From: Moniliophthora roreri
Lineage: Eukaryota; Basidiomycota; Agaricomycetes; Agaricales; Marasmiaceae
Length of the DNA stretch: 64,000 nt
Assembly: GCA_001466705.2 (NCBI GenBank)
Contig: LATX02000046.1
Coordinates: forward strand, 806,001 to 870,000
Direction of reading: 5' to 3'
In this document: positions 1 through 12,430 of the stretch, in pieces
Numbering within the stretch: the first letter of the stretch is position 1
Layout of the letters: each line of letters starts with the position of its first letter
Translations under genes and position numbers: made by a program
The notes under the pieces: model-generated
Seen by the model: only the letters and a program-made list of their open reading frames with translations
Database searches by the model: none
Told to the model about the DNA's origin: nothing

Positions 1-571
1 TTAATTAGTAGACTTTAAGCCCAGTAAAGCGGCTTCTAACGTATATACAAAATTCATTCCCCTGTATTCGGAATTACCCGGATTACAGGCAGAACCAACT
101 GTTGGCCTTATTTCCTTAACTGGAACATGGGTTAGCTCATTCAGCAATAAACTGGTAGTCATCCCGGTGAGCTGGAGGGTCACACAACTGGGTTCTGGCA
201 CCTAGATAGAACGGCCTTGTGCTAAAGCCTTTATCTATGGAAGGGGTTGTTTATATAATTACATATCATTTTCGTAAATAGTACCCCCTGATTGCCTATA
301 AGTCCCTTAAACGTCTTCTTAAGGATTTGATGGATCTGGCGGATCAGGATCCTTAAAATCAAACCTTATTTAGACTTTCAATTGCAATCAGATTTTGTAA
401 ATACCGTTTACAGCTACATCAGTCTGGGTGATGAGACCGGATGACATGAAGGAAACACTGTTGACCAAACGTATGAGGATTCATTAGCATTCTTGTCGAT
501 AAAGGCTCCATACACCTAAAAGTCAAACCAGCACTTACACCCTCCTGTCCTATAGCCTTTTATCGATAACA
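1..571 (+). other. Sequence upstream of copia gag-pol, no gene seen
   Basis: This stretch precedes the first ATG of the copia polyprotein and is likely its leader or 5' flank. The LTR that closes the element at its 3' end (starting TGTTGAAGCA) is not found here. The 5' LTR therefore lies outside the window, is lost, or the leader is longer than 571 bases. I could not identify a primer-binding site. No supported gene is visible on either strand. Confidence 0.5.
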
Positions 572-3500
572 ATGTCTAACTCCAACCAACAACGTATTCC
601 CCAAGTCTCCCTTGCTGATAACACTGTCCGAATTCGAAACTCGGATGATGGTGTTAGCATTCCAGTTTATAGTTACCATCCTTTGGAACTACTTGAACCA
701 ATTCAAGTATTTGATACTTCTGTTGGCAATACATCGGAATTATCGGTGGTTCCAGTCTTTAATGGTGACGACTTCAGAGAATGGAAGCGCAAAGTCTTGG
801 CATATCTCAATTTGGCTAAAGCGGCTTATGCCCTTACCAATACAATGCCTGTGACTGTTGGCGAAGGTGCTTCTGCTGTCACTCCCGATATGGAAGTCGT
901 CAAAGAATGGAAAACCTCCAACGCCCAAGCTCTTGGCCTTTTTCTCGAATTTAACTCAGGATGAAACGTCACCTAATACAAAGATACTGCTAAACAAACA
1001 TGGGATGCCTTGAAAGCTGAATATGACGTACCAAGCCTTCTGGAAATATTTACCTTTTTCCAAGGTCTCGTCATGGCACGTACTGCCAAAGGCCAAAATC
1101 CCGATCATAGTGCCAATCTCATCAGACAATGTGTTGCAAAATTGTCTGAGAACGATTTCCCCGTTCCCTCCAATTTTCAGGCAATGTTCCTTCTTAACTC
1201 TCTTTCCAAGTCATATGAAGGAGTTAAGACACAGATGTTTGTCTCCAACAAAGAGAAGGATCTTACCTTTGACAATATCCTCCCCTTTATCAAACAAGAA
1301 TATAATAGGCGACACATGGATGGGGTTGCTGCTTATGCCACTTGGATCTCTGGTGTCCAATGATACACCGGACAGAGCCCAAATTGGAATGGACAGAAGA
1401 AGTTCCATCCTCGCAATCCTAATCCAAATTCTGGTAAACCAAATAATCAAAACCAGAACGCTGGGAGCAAAGGGAACAAAGGCAAACAGCCTGCGCAACC
1501 CTAACAAAATCAACAGAAATCTGATGGGAAGAAGAATAACAAGAAGAAGTCAAACAAGAAAGGAAAAGGGAAAAAGCCTAATGGAGCAATCTCAGTCATG
1601 ATGGCTGAGATCACAGACTTGCCTCAAAAGGAAGAACCTCAATCTCCCAAAGAGGAAAAATCTCCCGATGATGGCAAAGTTCCGACTAAATGCGTCAACC
1701 ATTTCTGCACTAGTCCAGACAAGACCGTCTATGGCATCTTTACAACTGGATGAAATCACAAAACATAGTATGTCTGCCAACAATGCTACAAGATGCATTC
1801 CCATTCCTTTGCTAGGCAGAAAATTCTCCAAAAGGCAGTACTAGTATGCCTTCCTATTGATGAGAAGGCATATGCTTTCCTTTGAGGAGATTTTCAGCTG
1901 AGCAGAACTTTCACCGTCCTTGAAACAGATAAAATTCCTCCTAAAACTCCTCCCATTACTCAAGAGGAAGTTAATATTGGAGATATTTTTCCGTCAGAAT
2001 CATTTGAACATATTTTCGGTAATCTTCCATCTGGAAAACATCTTATGATGCACAAGTACCCTAACCAGGTACAAGATGTTATTTCAACCGAAACTTCGGA
2101 GTCCGCTGTTCCTCAGAATCCTATTAATAGATTCGAGAACAAACAACCTCACAAATCGGACCATGGTCATGCCATGAGGAGATGGTCGCGATTCATGGAA
2201 GCCAAAATACAGGCCCGGATTCCAAAATCTCAACATGATCCAACAATGATTCCAATGCCCGAGAATGTTAAATTCCACATTGAACTTCTAAACAATAATC
2301 CATCTATTGATTCAACACTTTTTGCATCACATTGATTTGCAAAAATAATACTTGATTTAATAGAAACTAAAAAGGATTATATACGAAATAGAGCTCAACA
2401 ACTCGGACATGATTACAAGAAGCAACCCGCTATTGTTGACTTCTTAGATTCATTGGACATATATGCAAAGTATCCACAATCGACTTCCTTCGCCCCTCAT
2501 TCCACTCCAATTTCTTTTCGCTCAGAAGCCTGTCATAAATGTACTTGGCAAGATGAACGCCATACAGAATTTTGTGGCATGGGACTCTGGCAAATGGCTG
2601 ATCATGATGATACTGGTGACAAATATTGGATCTTCTTCACACGGATCAGAAACACTTTGTTCCGACTCTGTGATCTGATAGAACCACTTGTGGAGGTTCT
2701 AAACTGTGTCATGACGAATGAGCAAAACCTCTATTCTAGGAATTATTCCAAAATGGAATTCCATCGTCACCCTTCAGCAGTTTGTAAAGAAGATTGCCAA
2801 CGTTGCACCAGTGGACTACTAAGGCATATCACATATCTTAGTAAGGGGGAGTACAAATTTAATCAAATTGCTCCAGGAAAATACATTCATGAAGATCCAG
2901 ATCACCCTGCAATCAAAGCAGGTGAACGATTCAAATTTGGTGATCACTCTGTTGACTATATTGATTGGAATACACCAAATCCATCCAGAGCACCAACTCC
3001 CAAACTAAACCAAGACTTTAAAACAGTCTTCTATGTTACATGCAATTATCCACATCATCTTGATAATTGGCCAGTCGCTGCTACTTGCATCCCAATCATG
3101 TTTAACTCTGTCCAAGAAGGCTTCCCTCCAAAACGTAATCCATGTGGCTTTAACAAAAAATCTATTAAAAAGCCATTTACAGAAGCTCTTTCTTCAGCAG
3201 ACGATCTGATTCTCCTTAAAGACCCTTGGAAAAAGGAGAAAGACTATGCTGAGACATGGTTGAACAAGGAAAGAAACAATAAAGTTTGGGATTCCCTTAA
3301 TCCCAAAAATCCTTGGAATGCAAGACTTCCTCCGAAACCCCAAGAACGCCCTATTGTCAAGAAGTCTGAGAAGGAACTTCAGGAACAGTGAAAGAAGATC
3401 GCCCAAATGTTCCAAGACAAGGGATTAGCTGCCGAGCACAGATGTGACTCACCGGCCTGTCAAGCTAAACACCCTGACATCATTGACAAGCAGATGGAGA

Positions 3501-6500
3501 AGAGACCATATCGATCAGCAACCATGGCTGATGATATTTGGATTAAAACAAAGGAAGAATCAGTGGCAATTCAAAAAGAATTAGAAAAGAACCGGCAAAC
3601 TACCAAAGACTTCTTTGGTAATATTTCCAAATGTTTCTCTACTATCCAGTCTAATCTTTTGCCACAAGTTAAAATTGGCGACAAAATGTTCCAATTTGGC
3701 AAAGAACTGACTCCACCTCCTTACAAGTTTAACGTTGGGGAAAATACTTTTAGGAAAATCACCAAACAGGAAGCCCGCAATATGGTTTTAGAACACTTTG
3801 GGGATAGGAAACTCTTCCAACCCAAACCAGTTTGACCTCAAACTCCTTACTGTTTGAAAGGAGATACCCTTGAGGTTCCCAATATTGACATAGAAGCACC
3901 ATCACCGCCTCCTAAACCAGTAATGCCAGATCTGGGAATAAACATTTCTTCCATAACAGTCAATAATCCTCAACCGGAACTACCCGAATTTATTCAAGGT
4001 TCTTCAAACATCCAAGCTTGTGTTGAAATCAACATTGCAGATGTTGTTCCTCTTGATGATAAGGATTCTCAAGGGAAAAATGGAGGGAAGAACCTGAGTT
4101 TGGGAGACTTTGATAAAGAAGATTGGGACGAAAACTATAATGATTACATTCATAATGAAGCGGACTACTACAATTGGTATGATCTAATTGATCTTAAGAG
4201 CAGCATCACTAATGAATTACTAGAAACGAACATTGATTCCGAGCAATTATTAGCGCTCGATGAACAATTTCTTTCTAATTCTGTAAATAGTAACATTGTA
4301 TAATGTATGATGACTAAAATTAGTGAAAAAAACGTTGTATCTGTAGAACCACAAACAAATGAATGGGCTCTTGATACTGCTGCAACCAATCATATAACAC
4401 CTTTTAAGTCTGATTTCCTCGAGTTAAATGAAATTCCTACAGGACCCAAGCAGATCATTGGAGTCACTGGATCGGATGTCATAACTCATCAAGGAACAGT
4501 AATCATTCGTCATACCAATTCACTTGGAGAAACCCATACGGTCAAACTTTATCCGGTGTTCTATTGGCCTAAAGCAAATCATAGACTTCTAGCTGGGAAT
4601 AAATATATCGTAAATGGTTATGATATCAAATATTCGTTCCCAGAAACCTCTATAATTACGAAAGCAAATGGTAAACTCTTTATGTCACTATTTGCAAAAC
4701 TAGAAAGAGATGGGTACACGTACCTACATGCTTCATCTGTAAAGCAGAACGAAGCAGTTACCATTCTTGCTTTCAAGATTAAATCAACTAATCCTGTAAT
4801 TGCTCATAACAGATTTGGTCATATACCTTATTGTGTATTGACAAACTGTATGAAGCATTGCAAAGGATTTTCCATTGAGAAACAAGGATCTAAAAAGTCT
4901 TTGTGTAAGGGATGTGCTGAAGGAGGAACAGCATCTAAACCTTACCATAGTTCTCAAAAGCGTAAAGATAATATCCTAGAACTCATTCATATGGATATTA
5001 AGGAGTTTTCTATTAATTCATACCACCAAAATCGTTATAAATTAGTTCTAATTGATGACCATTCCTCTGTAGGATGGATTTATCACCAATGAACTAAGAA
5101 TCAATTTGAAACACTTACCAGTTTGAAACACTTTCGTGCTCTAACTGAAAAGCAAACTGGTAAAATAATTAAATGTGTTCAAACTGATCATGGTGGAGAA
5201 TTTTTTGGAAATGAGTTCCAAACATATCTTAAAGATAACGGAATTCAAATGTGTAACTCAGCTCCACATATACATCAACAGCAAGGAAGAGTCGAACGTT
5301 CAATTCGAACTCTTGCAGAAAAAGCAGAAAAATTCCACAATCATGCCTCCTTACCACAATCTTGGTGGGAATTCATGATGAATAATGCTGTACATGTATA
5401 TAATCGCACTCCAAATAAACACTTAGAATGGAAAACTCCAACCAAAATCTATAGTAAGAAAGTACCTGATGTATCTTATTTCCAAACACCAGGATGTTCA
5501 GCGTATGTTTTCATTCATAAAGAACAACACAAGAACAAACTTTCAAAGAAAATGGAACATATGACATTCATAGATTACGCTCCTAACACTAAAGGATATC
5601 AGTTCATGTGACAGGATAAGACAATATTTATGGCTGCTCAGGCAGACTTCGATAAAGAAGATTTTCTGTACTCGTCTAATTCAGTTGATCGAACCTTACA
5701 ATCAACCAATGGAATCTTATCTATTCCTTTTACTGGTATTAATCGACCACAATCTGATAATGATGATGACGGTCATCAAAATCACGATCAAGAGGGAGGA
5801 AATAATGATGATGACGATCATCCTGATTTCCCTCAACCTAATCATCCCAACAGAGGTAATGATCCTGTGGATCATCATCAGAACCAGAATGATGGTGAGG
5901 ATCAATCATGACCTAAAAATACTGCACCGCTGCAAAACCCAATAGATCCTGAAATTAATAATATTAACAGGAGTATGCAATGGAGGGTACAGATGTTTGA
6001 CCCAAATCAACATCAACAAAGTCGTCCTAAAAGACAGACTCGTGTACTGCAGCAGTATGGAGATGCAATGGGTCGTATGCCTGTCCGAGAAAGACTACAT
6101 CTACGTACATATAACAACTTACCTGATTCTGATGATCAAGGTGATAATCCTGATCAAGAATTCATACAAGGTAGTAGTCGTGACCATGAGCAGGAAATTC
6201 CACCTGCTGAACATCAAATTCAACAGTCAAATGAGGATGAAATGGAACAAGATCATGATCAAATAGAAATTGATTGAACTCCACCTCAAACTGATGATGA
6301 AATGGTCAATTATGTACAAATTCTTTCTCAGGAAGGGGGAGTTCGTTACCTTGATTACATTATGGCATCAGCATTATCTATTGACAACATATGTCAATAG
6401 CAATACAAAGACATCCTTACTCTGTCAAAAGATGAACAGAAGAAATGGATGGCTGCATGTCATGACAAACTCAAATCACTACAAGAACGCAGTGTTTACA

Positions 6501-7942
6501 AACTTGTAGATTTACCTCAAGGTCGAAAAGCGATAAAATCCAGATGGGTTTTTGACGTCAAAACAGATGGCCATTATAAGGCACGACTTGTAGCAAAAGG
6601 TTTCTCACAAGTCGAAGGAATAGATTATGATGAATTGTTCTCTCCTGTAGTACGCTTTGAAACTGTTCACGTATTACTTGCACTAGCCGCTCTTGAGGAT
6701 TGGGAAATCCAAGCGCTAGATGTCAAAACAGCCTTTCTCTATGGTGAACTTGACAAGGAGATTTATATGGAACAACCACAAGGATTTGTCAAAGGTTCAA
6801 ACAAAGTTTGGTTATTACGCTGTGCACTATATGGTTTAAAGCAAGCCTCCTTATCATGGTGGTACCAATACACTAAATCCATGGCAAAGTTAGGATTTAA
6901 GCACTGTATATCAGATGCTGGTGTATATTACTTTATACGTGGAAATGATATAATCATTGCCATTGTATATGTAGATGATGCAATTTTCATGGGTTCAAAT
7001 TCTAGCCTTCTTCATTCAAAGAAGAAAGAATTCACAAAAATATGGGAATGTAGAGATTTAGGTGAACCTAGAGAATTCCTATGAATGCGGATTACTCAAG
7101 ATCGAAAACGACGTACCTTATCACTTGACCAAAGTGATTATCTCGAGAAAATCATTAAACACTTTGGTATGGAAAACGCCAATCCTACTCGTACTCCATT
7201 ACCTGCCAGTTACAAACCTATGGCTAACAAAGGAGAAGCGAACTCTACAATTAGATCCCAATTCCAATCAGTGATTAGATTACTTCTATATCTATGCTTA
7301 GGTACCCGACCAGACATCACCTTTCCGGTCATCAAACTTTCGCAGTATGGGACAAATCCTACTCAGGAGCATCTCAACAAAGTGAAGTATATTATTTGAT
7401 ACCTAATTGGAACCCGTAAATATTCTCTTACTTACAAAGATAAGGAAAGAGAACAAGGTTTCATAGCATATGCCGATTCTGACTGGGCTACAGATGAAGA
7501 CACTAGAGTCTCACAAACAGGTTATCTCATTAACTTCACTTGTGCTCCAGTCTTCTGGGTTTCACAAAAACAGAAATCCATAGCATTATCCAGTACTGAA
7601 GCCGAATATATGGCTTTATCTGACTGTGCTAGACAGATCAAATGGATAATTAATCTATTCTCTGAAATCAAATATCCTATAGCAAGACTACCGTTGCTTA
7701 GTGATAATCAAGGTGCTATCTTCATCAGTAAAAATCAAGTTACTGAAAAACGAACGAAGCACATTGATATTAAATATTACCATATTCGAGAATGCATTGC
7801 CAAGAAGAAAGTTGAAGTATTCTTCATCCCTACAAATCAACAACCCGCGGATCTTATGACAAAGAATCTACCTTGGGACAAATTTCAACGCCATAGAGAA
7901 TTTCTCGGCCTTACATTCTTTAAGACCGATTCCTCCATATAG
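572..7942 (+). pseudogene. Ty1/copia gag-pol polyprotein, copy 1, inactivated by 18 stops
   Basis: One reading frame of 2,457 codons runs from the ATG at 572 to the stop at 7942, broken by 18 in-frame stops and no frameshift. Gag occupies the first part and has a lysine-rich stretch near 1520-1570 and several Cys/His clusters (1690-1790, 2530-2580, 2780-2810, 3430-3470). A protease motif (LDTAATNH) is at about 4370. A GAG-pre-integrase zinc-binding HHCC region lies at 4800-4920. The integrase core follows, with D (HMDIKEF), D (QTDHGGEF) and E (GRVERS) between 4990 and 5310. Reverse transcriptase has SRWVFDVK at 6540 and YVDD near 6970. RNase H (ADSDWATD, SSTEAEYMAL) ends in QPADLMTKNLP near 7850. 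This domain order (PR-INT-RT-RH) defines Copia/Pseudoviridae-type elements. Premature stops end at 964, 976, 1363, 1504, 1753, 1768, 1885, 2335, 3391, 3835, 4303, 5092, 5611, 5911, 6277, 6400, 7084 and 7399. The element cannot make a full product. Confidence 0.93.
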
Positions 7943-7972
7943 CTCAATCACTACAAAGTTTATCACAAACTT

Positions 7973-7984
7973 AGTGAGGGGGAG
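7973..7984 (+). promoter_or_regulatory. Polypurine tract of copia copy 1
   Basis: A purine run (agtgagggggag) lies immediately before the TG that opens the 3' LTR at 7985. The same run precedes the partial LTR at 10288. In LTR elements this site primes plus-strand DNA synthesis. It supports the placement of the LTR border. Confidence 0.75.
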
Positions 7985-8397
7985 TGTTGAAGCAATGTAC
8001 CTGTACTATACTAAACTAGGTACATTAGGAACACTAGTTATTGTATTACTTGCATATGTGATCAACTACGGAACTTACAAAGTACGTTCCTGAGCTTCTC
8101 CGGAGCTTGCACTACAGTCATAGGAGTGCTCCCTCGTCCAGTAGGAGTATTGTAGCCTCATGCACAATACAGTAGAACACATGTAGAATTCATGTATAGT
8201 TCCTTCCGCTGTCAGAGGATTGTATTGTGTCTCTCCAAGACACATTATTCTTGGATACTTTGTCTCACAAGTATTCAGTAGCTTACATCCATAGCTTACA
8301 AGGTTTCACTGTTTATCCACGGAACTTATCCTTTAGAGTAGTATAAAAGCAAGCATGTATGTAGCTATATTCTTCAGTTCAATTTACATTGACTACT
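7985..8397 (+). repeat. 3' LTR of copia copy 1
   Basis: The LTR starts TGTTGAAGCA directly after the polypurine tract and runs to the assembly N at 8398. The solo LTR at 12614-13031 matches it almost base for base and shows that only about five terminal bases are missing. A TATA-like box (TATAAAAG) sits at 8342-8349, about 50 bases from the end, and probably drives element transcription. Confidence 0.88.
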
Positions 8398-8398
8398 N

Positions 8399-10245
8399 TA
8401 CGTCTACGTACATATAACAACTTACCTGATTCTAATGATCAAGGTGATAGTCCTGATCAAGAATTCATACAAGGTAGTAGTCGTGACCATGAGCAGGAAA
8501 TTCCACCTGCTGAACATCAAATACAACAGTCAAATGAGGATGAAATGGAACAAGATCATAATGATATAGAAATTGATCGAACTCCACCTCAGACTGATGA
8601 TGAAATGGTCAATTATGTACAAATTCTTTCTCAGGAAGGGGGAGTTCGTTACCTTGATTACATTATGGCATCAGCATTGTCAATTGACAACGTACGTCAA
8701 TGGCAATACAAAGACATTCTAACTCTGTCAAAAGATGAACAGAAGAAATGGATGGCTGCATGTCATGACGAACTCAAATCACTACAAGAACGTAACGTTT
8801 ACAAACTTGTAGATTTACCTCAAGGTCGAAAAGCGATAAAATCCAGATGGGTTTTTGACGTCAAAACAGATGGCCGTTATAAGGCACGACTTGTAGCAAA
8901 AGGTTTCTCACAAGTCGAAGGAATAGATTATGACGAATTGTTCTCTCCTGTAGTACGCTTTGAAACCGTTCGCGTATTACTTGCACTAGCCGCTCTTGAG
9001 GATTGGGATATCCAAGCGCTAGATGTCAAAACAGCCTTTCTCTATGGCGAACTTGACAAGGAGATTTACATGGAACAACCACAAGGATTCGTCAAAGGTT
9101 CAAATAAAGTTTGGTTATTACGCCGTGCATTATATGGTTTAAAACAAGCCTCTTTATCATGGTGGTACCAATGCACTAAATCCATGGCTAAGCTAGGATT
9201 TAAGCGCTGTATATCAGACGCTGGTGTATATTACTTTATACGTGGAAATGATATAATCATTGCCATTGTATATGTAGATGATGCGATTTTCATGGGTTCA
9301 AATTCTAGCCTTCTTCACTCAAAGAAGAAAGAATTCATGAAAATATGGGAATGTAGAGATTTAGGCGAACCTAGAGAATTCCTACGAATGCGGATTACTC
9401 GAGATCGAAAGCGACGTACTCTTTCACTTGATCAAAGTGACTATCTCGAGAAAATCATTAAACGCTTTGGTATGGAAAACGCCAATCCTACTCGTACTCC
9501 ATTACCTGCCGGTTACAAACCTACGGCTAATAAAGGAGAAGCAAACTCTACAATTAGATCCCAATTCCAATCAGTGATCGGATCACTACTATATCTATGC
9601 TTAGGTACTCGACCAGATATAACCTTTCCGGTTATCAAACTTTCGCAATATGGGACAAATCCTACTCAGGAGCATCTCAACAAAGCGAAATACATCATTC
9701 GATACCTAATTGGAACCCGCAAATATTCTCTTACTTACAAGGATAAGCAAGGAGAACAAGGTTTCATAGCATATGCCGACTCTGACTGGGCTACAGATGA
9801 AGACACTAGAGTCTCACAAACAGGTTATCTCATTAACTTCGCTTGTGCTCCAGTCTTCTGGGTTTCACAAAAACAGAAATCCGTAGCATTATCCAGTACT
9901 GAAGCCGAATATATGGCTTTATCTGACTGTGCTAGACAGATCAAATGGATAATAAACCTATTCTCCGAAATCGAATATCCCATAGCAAAACTACCATTGC
10001 TTAGTGATAATCAAGGTGCTATCTTCATCAGTAAAAATCAAGTTACTGAAAAACGAACAAAGCACATTGATATTAAATATCACCATATTCGAGAATGCGT
10101 TGCCAAGAAGAAAGTAGAAGTATTCTTCATCCCCACAAATCAACAACCTGCGGATCTTATGACGAAGAATCTACCTTGGGACAAATTTCAACGCCACAGA
10201 GAATTTCTCGGCCTTACATTCTTTAAGACCGATTCCTCCATATAG
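8399..10245 (+). CDS. Ty1/copia pol 3' half (RT-RNase H), copy 2, 5' truncated by gap
   Basis: This segment of about 615 codons has no internal stop. It aligns with 6098-7942 of copy 1 at the DNA level and encodes the end of the integrase linker, reverse transcriptase (KSRWVFDVK, YVDD near 9280) and RNase H (ADSDWATDED, STEAEYMALSD, ending at FKTDSSI). The start is set by the N at 8398, which joins the LTR of copy 1 directly to internal sequence. The gag, protease and integrase parts of this copy are therefore missing from the assembly, not necessarily from the genome. Where copy 1 has TGA at 6277, 7084 and 7399, this copy has CGA, and where copy 1 has TAG at 6400 it has TGG. It is the better preserved and probably younger copy. 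Confidence 0.9.
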
Positions 10246-10287
10246 CTCAATCACTACAAAGTTTATCACAAACTTAGTGAGGGGGAG

Positions 10288-10333
10288 TGTTGAAGCACAG
10301 TACCTGTACTATACTAAACTAGGTACATTAGGA
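10288..10333 (+). repeat. First 46 bases of copia copy 2 3' LTR
   Basis: The sequence starts TGTTGAAGCACAG after the polypurine tract and is cut at the N at 10334. The sequence after the N is unrelated to the rest of the LTR, so this is a contig break inside a repeat. Confidence 0.85.
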
Positions 10334-10389
10334 NTGAGCTGAGTAACCGCCCAGTTCTCTTGCTTGTCTTTGCCTTTGTTAATATTTTC

Positions 10390-10851
10390 TGTTACAGACT
10401 TTTTCCTTAGTATACTCTTTTCTGTCTATATCACCTTTATGCTTCCCCTTCCATCGGACTCATACACCTTCCCAGCTCCCATTCCTTTCTCTCACATATG
10501 CTTCTCATTTCATCAGACTTCTACACCTTCCGTGTCCCCATTTGCTTATCCCTTTGTATTACTCATATCCTGATAGCTCGGGAAACGTTAGGTAAACACC
10601 GAACTCTTCGCTTTCCATATGTAGTTAGCGTTACAATGGTTGTACAGTATTTAAGTGCTCAAGCTAAGACTCTAAGTCTTCATCTTGACCTGGTTAATCT
10701 ACTTGTGTCAACGCCATTATTGAAGGATCTCTGAACTTCAGTATCCACTGAACGAACTCAAACTTGAACTTGTACATCGACTACTTAAGCGGAAACTATA
10801 ACTCCGTTGACAAGTAGCTGAGGTTAGCGTTGCTATACGAGTAACGTAACA
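10390..10851 (+). repeat. Solo LTR, family 2, with 5-bp TSD TTTTC
   Basis: A 462-bp unit begins TGTTACAGACT and ends GTAACGTAACA, so the ends form a short TGTTAC/GTAACA inverted repeat. It is flanked by the direct repeat TTTTC (10385-10389 and 10852-10856). It closely matches 21912-22376, which has a different 5-bp duplication. No internal coding region accompanies either copy, which is the pattern left by LTR-LTR recombination. Confidence 0.92.
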
Positions 10852-10856
10852 TTTTC

Positions 10857-11719
10857 TGAGTCTGAGTGTTTTCCAAGTTCTTTAGCCCCTTCTGCTTGTA
10901 GTTGACGGGGCTACATGACGGAGATGAATGGTAGTAGCAAGGAATTGAAAGCCAATAACTTCGCAGAGCGGTGGGGTGATTGTGAGGCGGGCCAGTGCCG
11001 TGACTTTTGACGCTGATGTGCCTTTGCCAGTGTTTCAATGCTTTCCTTCTCTCATCATGCAAAAGTTCAAAGGAAGAATGTTACAAGCACAACCCTCCTC
11101 CCACTCAACACTTGATTATCAACACAGATTACCTCTGTTTATAGTTCATATGTTCTTGACCTTTCAAGGGATGTGAATGAGGTGCGTATCCATCCATCTT
11201 GTATTATTCAACTACTTGTTGAGACTAAAGGGTGGCAGGGTTCAGGGCTCCCTATCTCAATGCGAGTATGCCCTGAAACACCAACGTATGTGGTATTTCT
11301 ATGTATCGGTGACAGTTCTCTTTTTTGGACCCAGGATTACTCGTACTTTGGGTTGGATGCAGTTGCGAGTGTTGGAGACAGTGTGTGTTCAAGAACCCGG
11401 GATAAGTTGGTGATATAGTGCATCGCCTGCCTAGATTTCTTTTCTGTGATGGCTCAAAATTCTATCCTTTCAACAGATGCACCAAAATGCCTGGACTCAA
11501 ATCTCCTATGCAATCAACCATTGCCTCATAATCAACATTTACACTTTCCTCTACTCCCTTGACCAAGAATGATCAGAAAACTTTCTCAAAAACCCAGGTT
11601 CCGCTCCCCCAATCCCACCAATGCTTCGGTGTGTATACAGGCACCCAGAACCATTCCGACTCACATATGCTCAGCTATATCCTCACACAGGGAATCTGGC
11701 TTATGGGCATCAGCAAATC
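10857..11719. other. Intergenic, no supported gene
   Basis: Short ORFs occur on both strands but none has a recognisable motif or consistent splice structure. I see no repeat structure here. Confidence 0.5.
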
Positions 11720-11930
11720 GAACACCTAATGATTATGGCAGAAAATGACTGAAATAGGTGATCATGGGCAAAATACATTATTACCCATTTTGGCCTTGAT
11801 AATGGCAGAAAACAGACCCCACCTAGTGATCATGGGAGATCATGGGCAGAATGGGTGATCATTCATTTTGCCCATAATTACCCATTTCCACCATTATCAT
11901 CCATTTTGCCCATGATCGCCCATTTTCATG
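11720..11930. repeat. Degenerate short repeat rich in CATGGGCAAAATGG
   Basis: Variants of 'gatcatgggcaaaatggg' and its complement recur about eight times. Examples are at 11760, 11835, 11868, 11895 and 11915. They lie directly next to the tRNA-like unit at 11965-12053 and may be the body of the same retroposon. Confidence 0.6.
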
Positions 11931-11964
11931 AGAGTCGGCCGGACAGAGAAAATGTATACTGCCA

Positions 11965-12053
11965 CCTGGCAGAATCAAACCAGTGACACCAGCATTGCTT
12001 CGTAAGCCAATGCAGGAGCTCGGGCCGCAACATAACCACTGTGCCAAAGTGCC
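11965..12053 (-). repeat. tRNA-derived SINE-like head
   Basis: On the minus strand there is a perfect polymerase III A box (TGGCACAGTGG, plus positions 12036-12046) and a degenerate B box (GGTTTGATTC, 11972-11981). They are about 65 bases apart, as in a tRNA with a long variable arm. The T-stem around the B box does not pair and no clear acceptor stem is seen. It is therefore not a working tRNA gene but looks like the head of a SINE whose body extends to lower coordinates. The A and B box rules are established knowledge; the SINE call is inference. Confidence 0.5.
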
Positions 12054-12261
12054 ATATAACATTTTAGTGTACACAGTACAATATATCCCCTCGCCTCCAC
12101 AGCTAATTCAGGGAAAACCTGCATCCCCCCGGCCTTGGCTAGTGTTTTTATCAGTCAGAACATTAACCAATAAGTCCTCTCTACCATATAGACCCCTCTC
12201 TCTGTGTTTTAGAAGGCAGAAAAAAATTGGGTCTTATGATCATCTATTTTCTTCCATTTTT

Positions 12262-12430
12262 GCCCATGATTAGTGACCAAAATCATTTCCGCCCATTTCC
12301 TCCCATTTTCTTTCATGATTATTGACCAAAATCATTTTCCCTCATTTTCTGCTATGCTCATCCATGATCATCAACCAAAATCATTTTTATCTATTATTGT
12401 ACATGATATAGACCAAAATAGATTATCATC
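12262..12430. repeat. Imperfect ~49-bp tandem repeat, four units
   Basis: The motif GACCAAAATCATTTT recurs at 12275, 12324, 12373 (AACCAAAATCAT) and 12411 (GACCAAAATAGA), spaced 49, 49 and 38 bases. The units are preceded by CATGAT. AT-rich, non-coding. Confidence 0.7.

Noticed and set aside
5750..5900. Asp/His-rich low-complexity stretch read as a separate small protein
   Set aside because: It lies in the copia polyprotein frame between integrase and reverse transcriptase and is explained as a linker.
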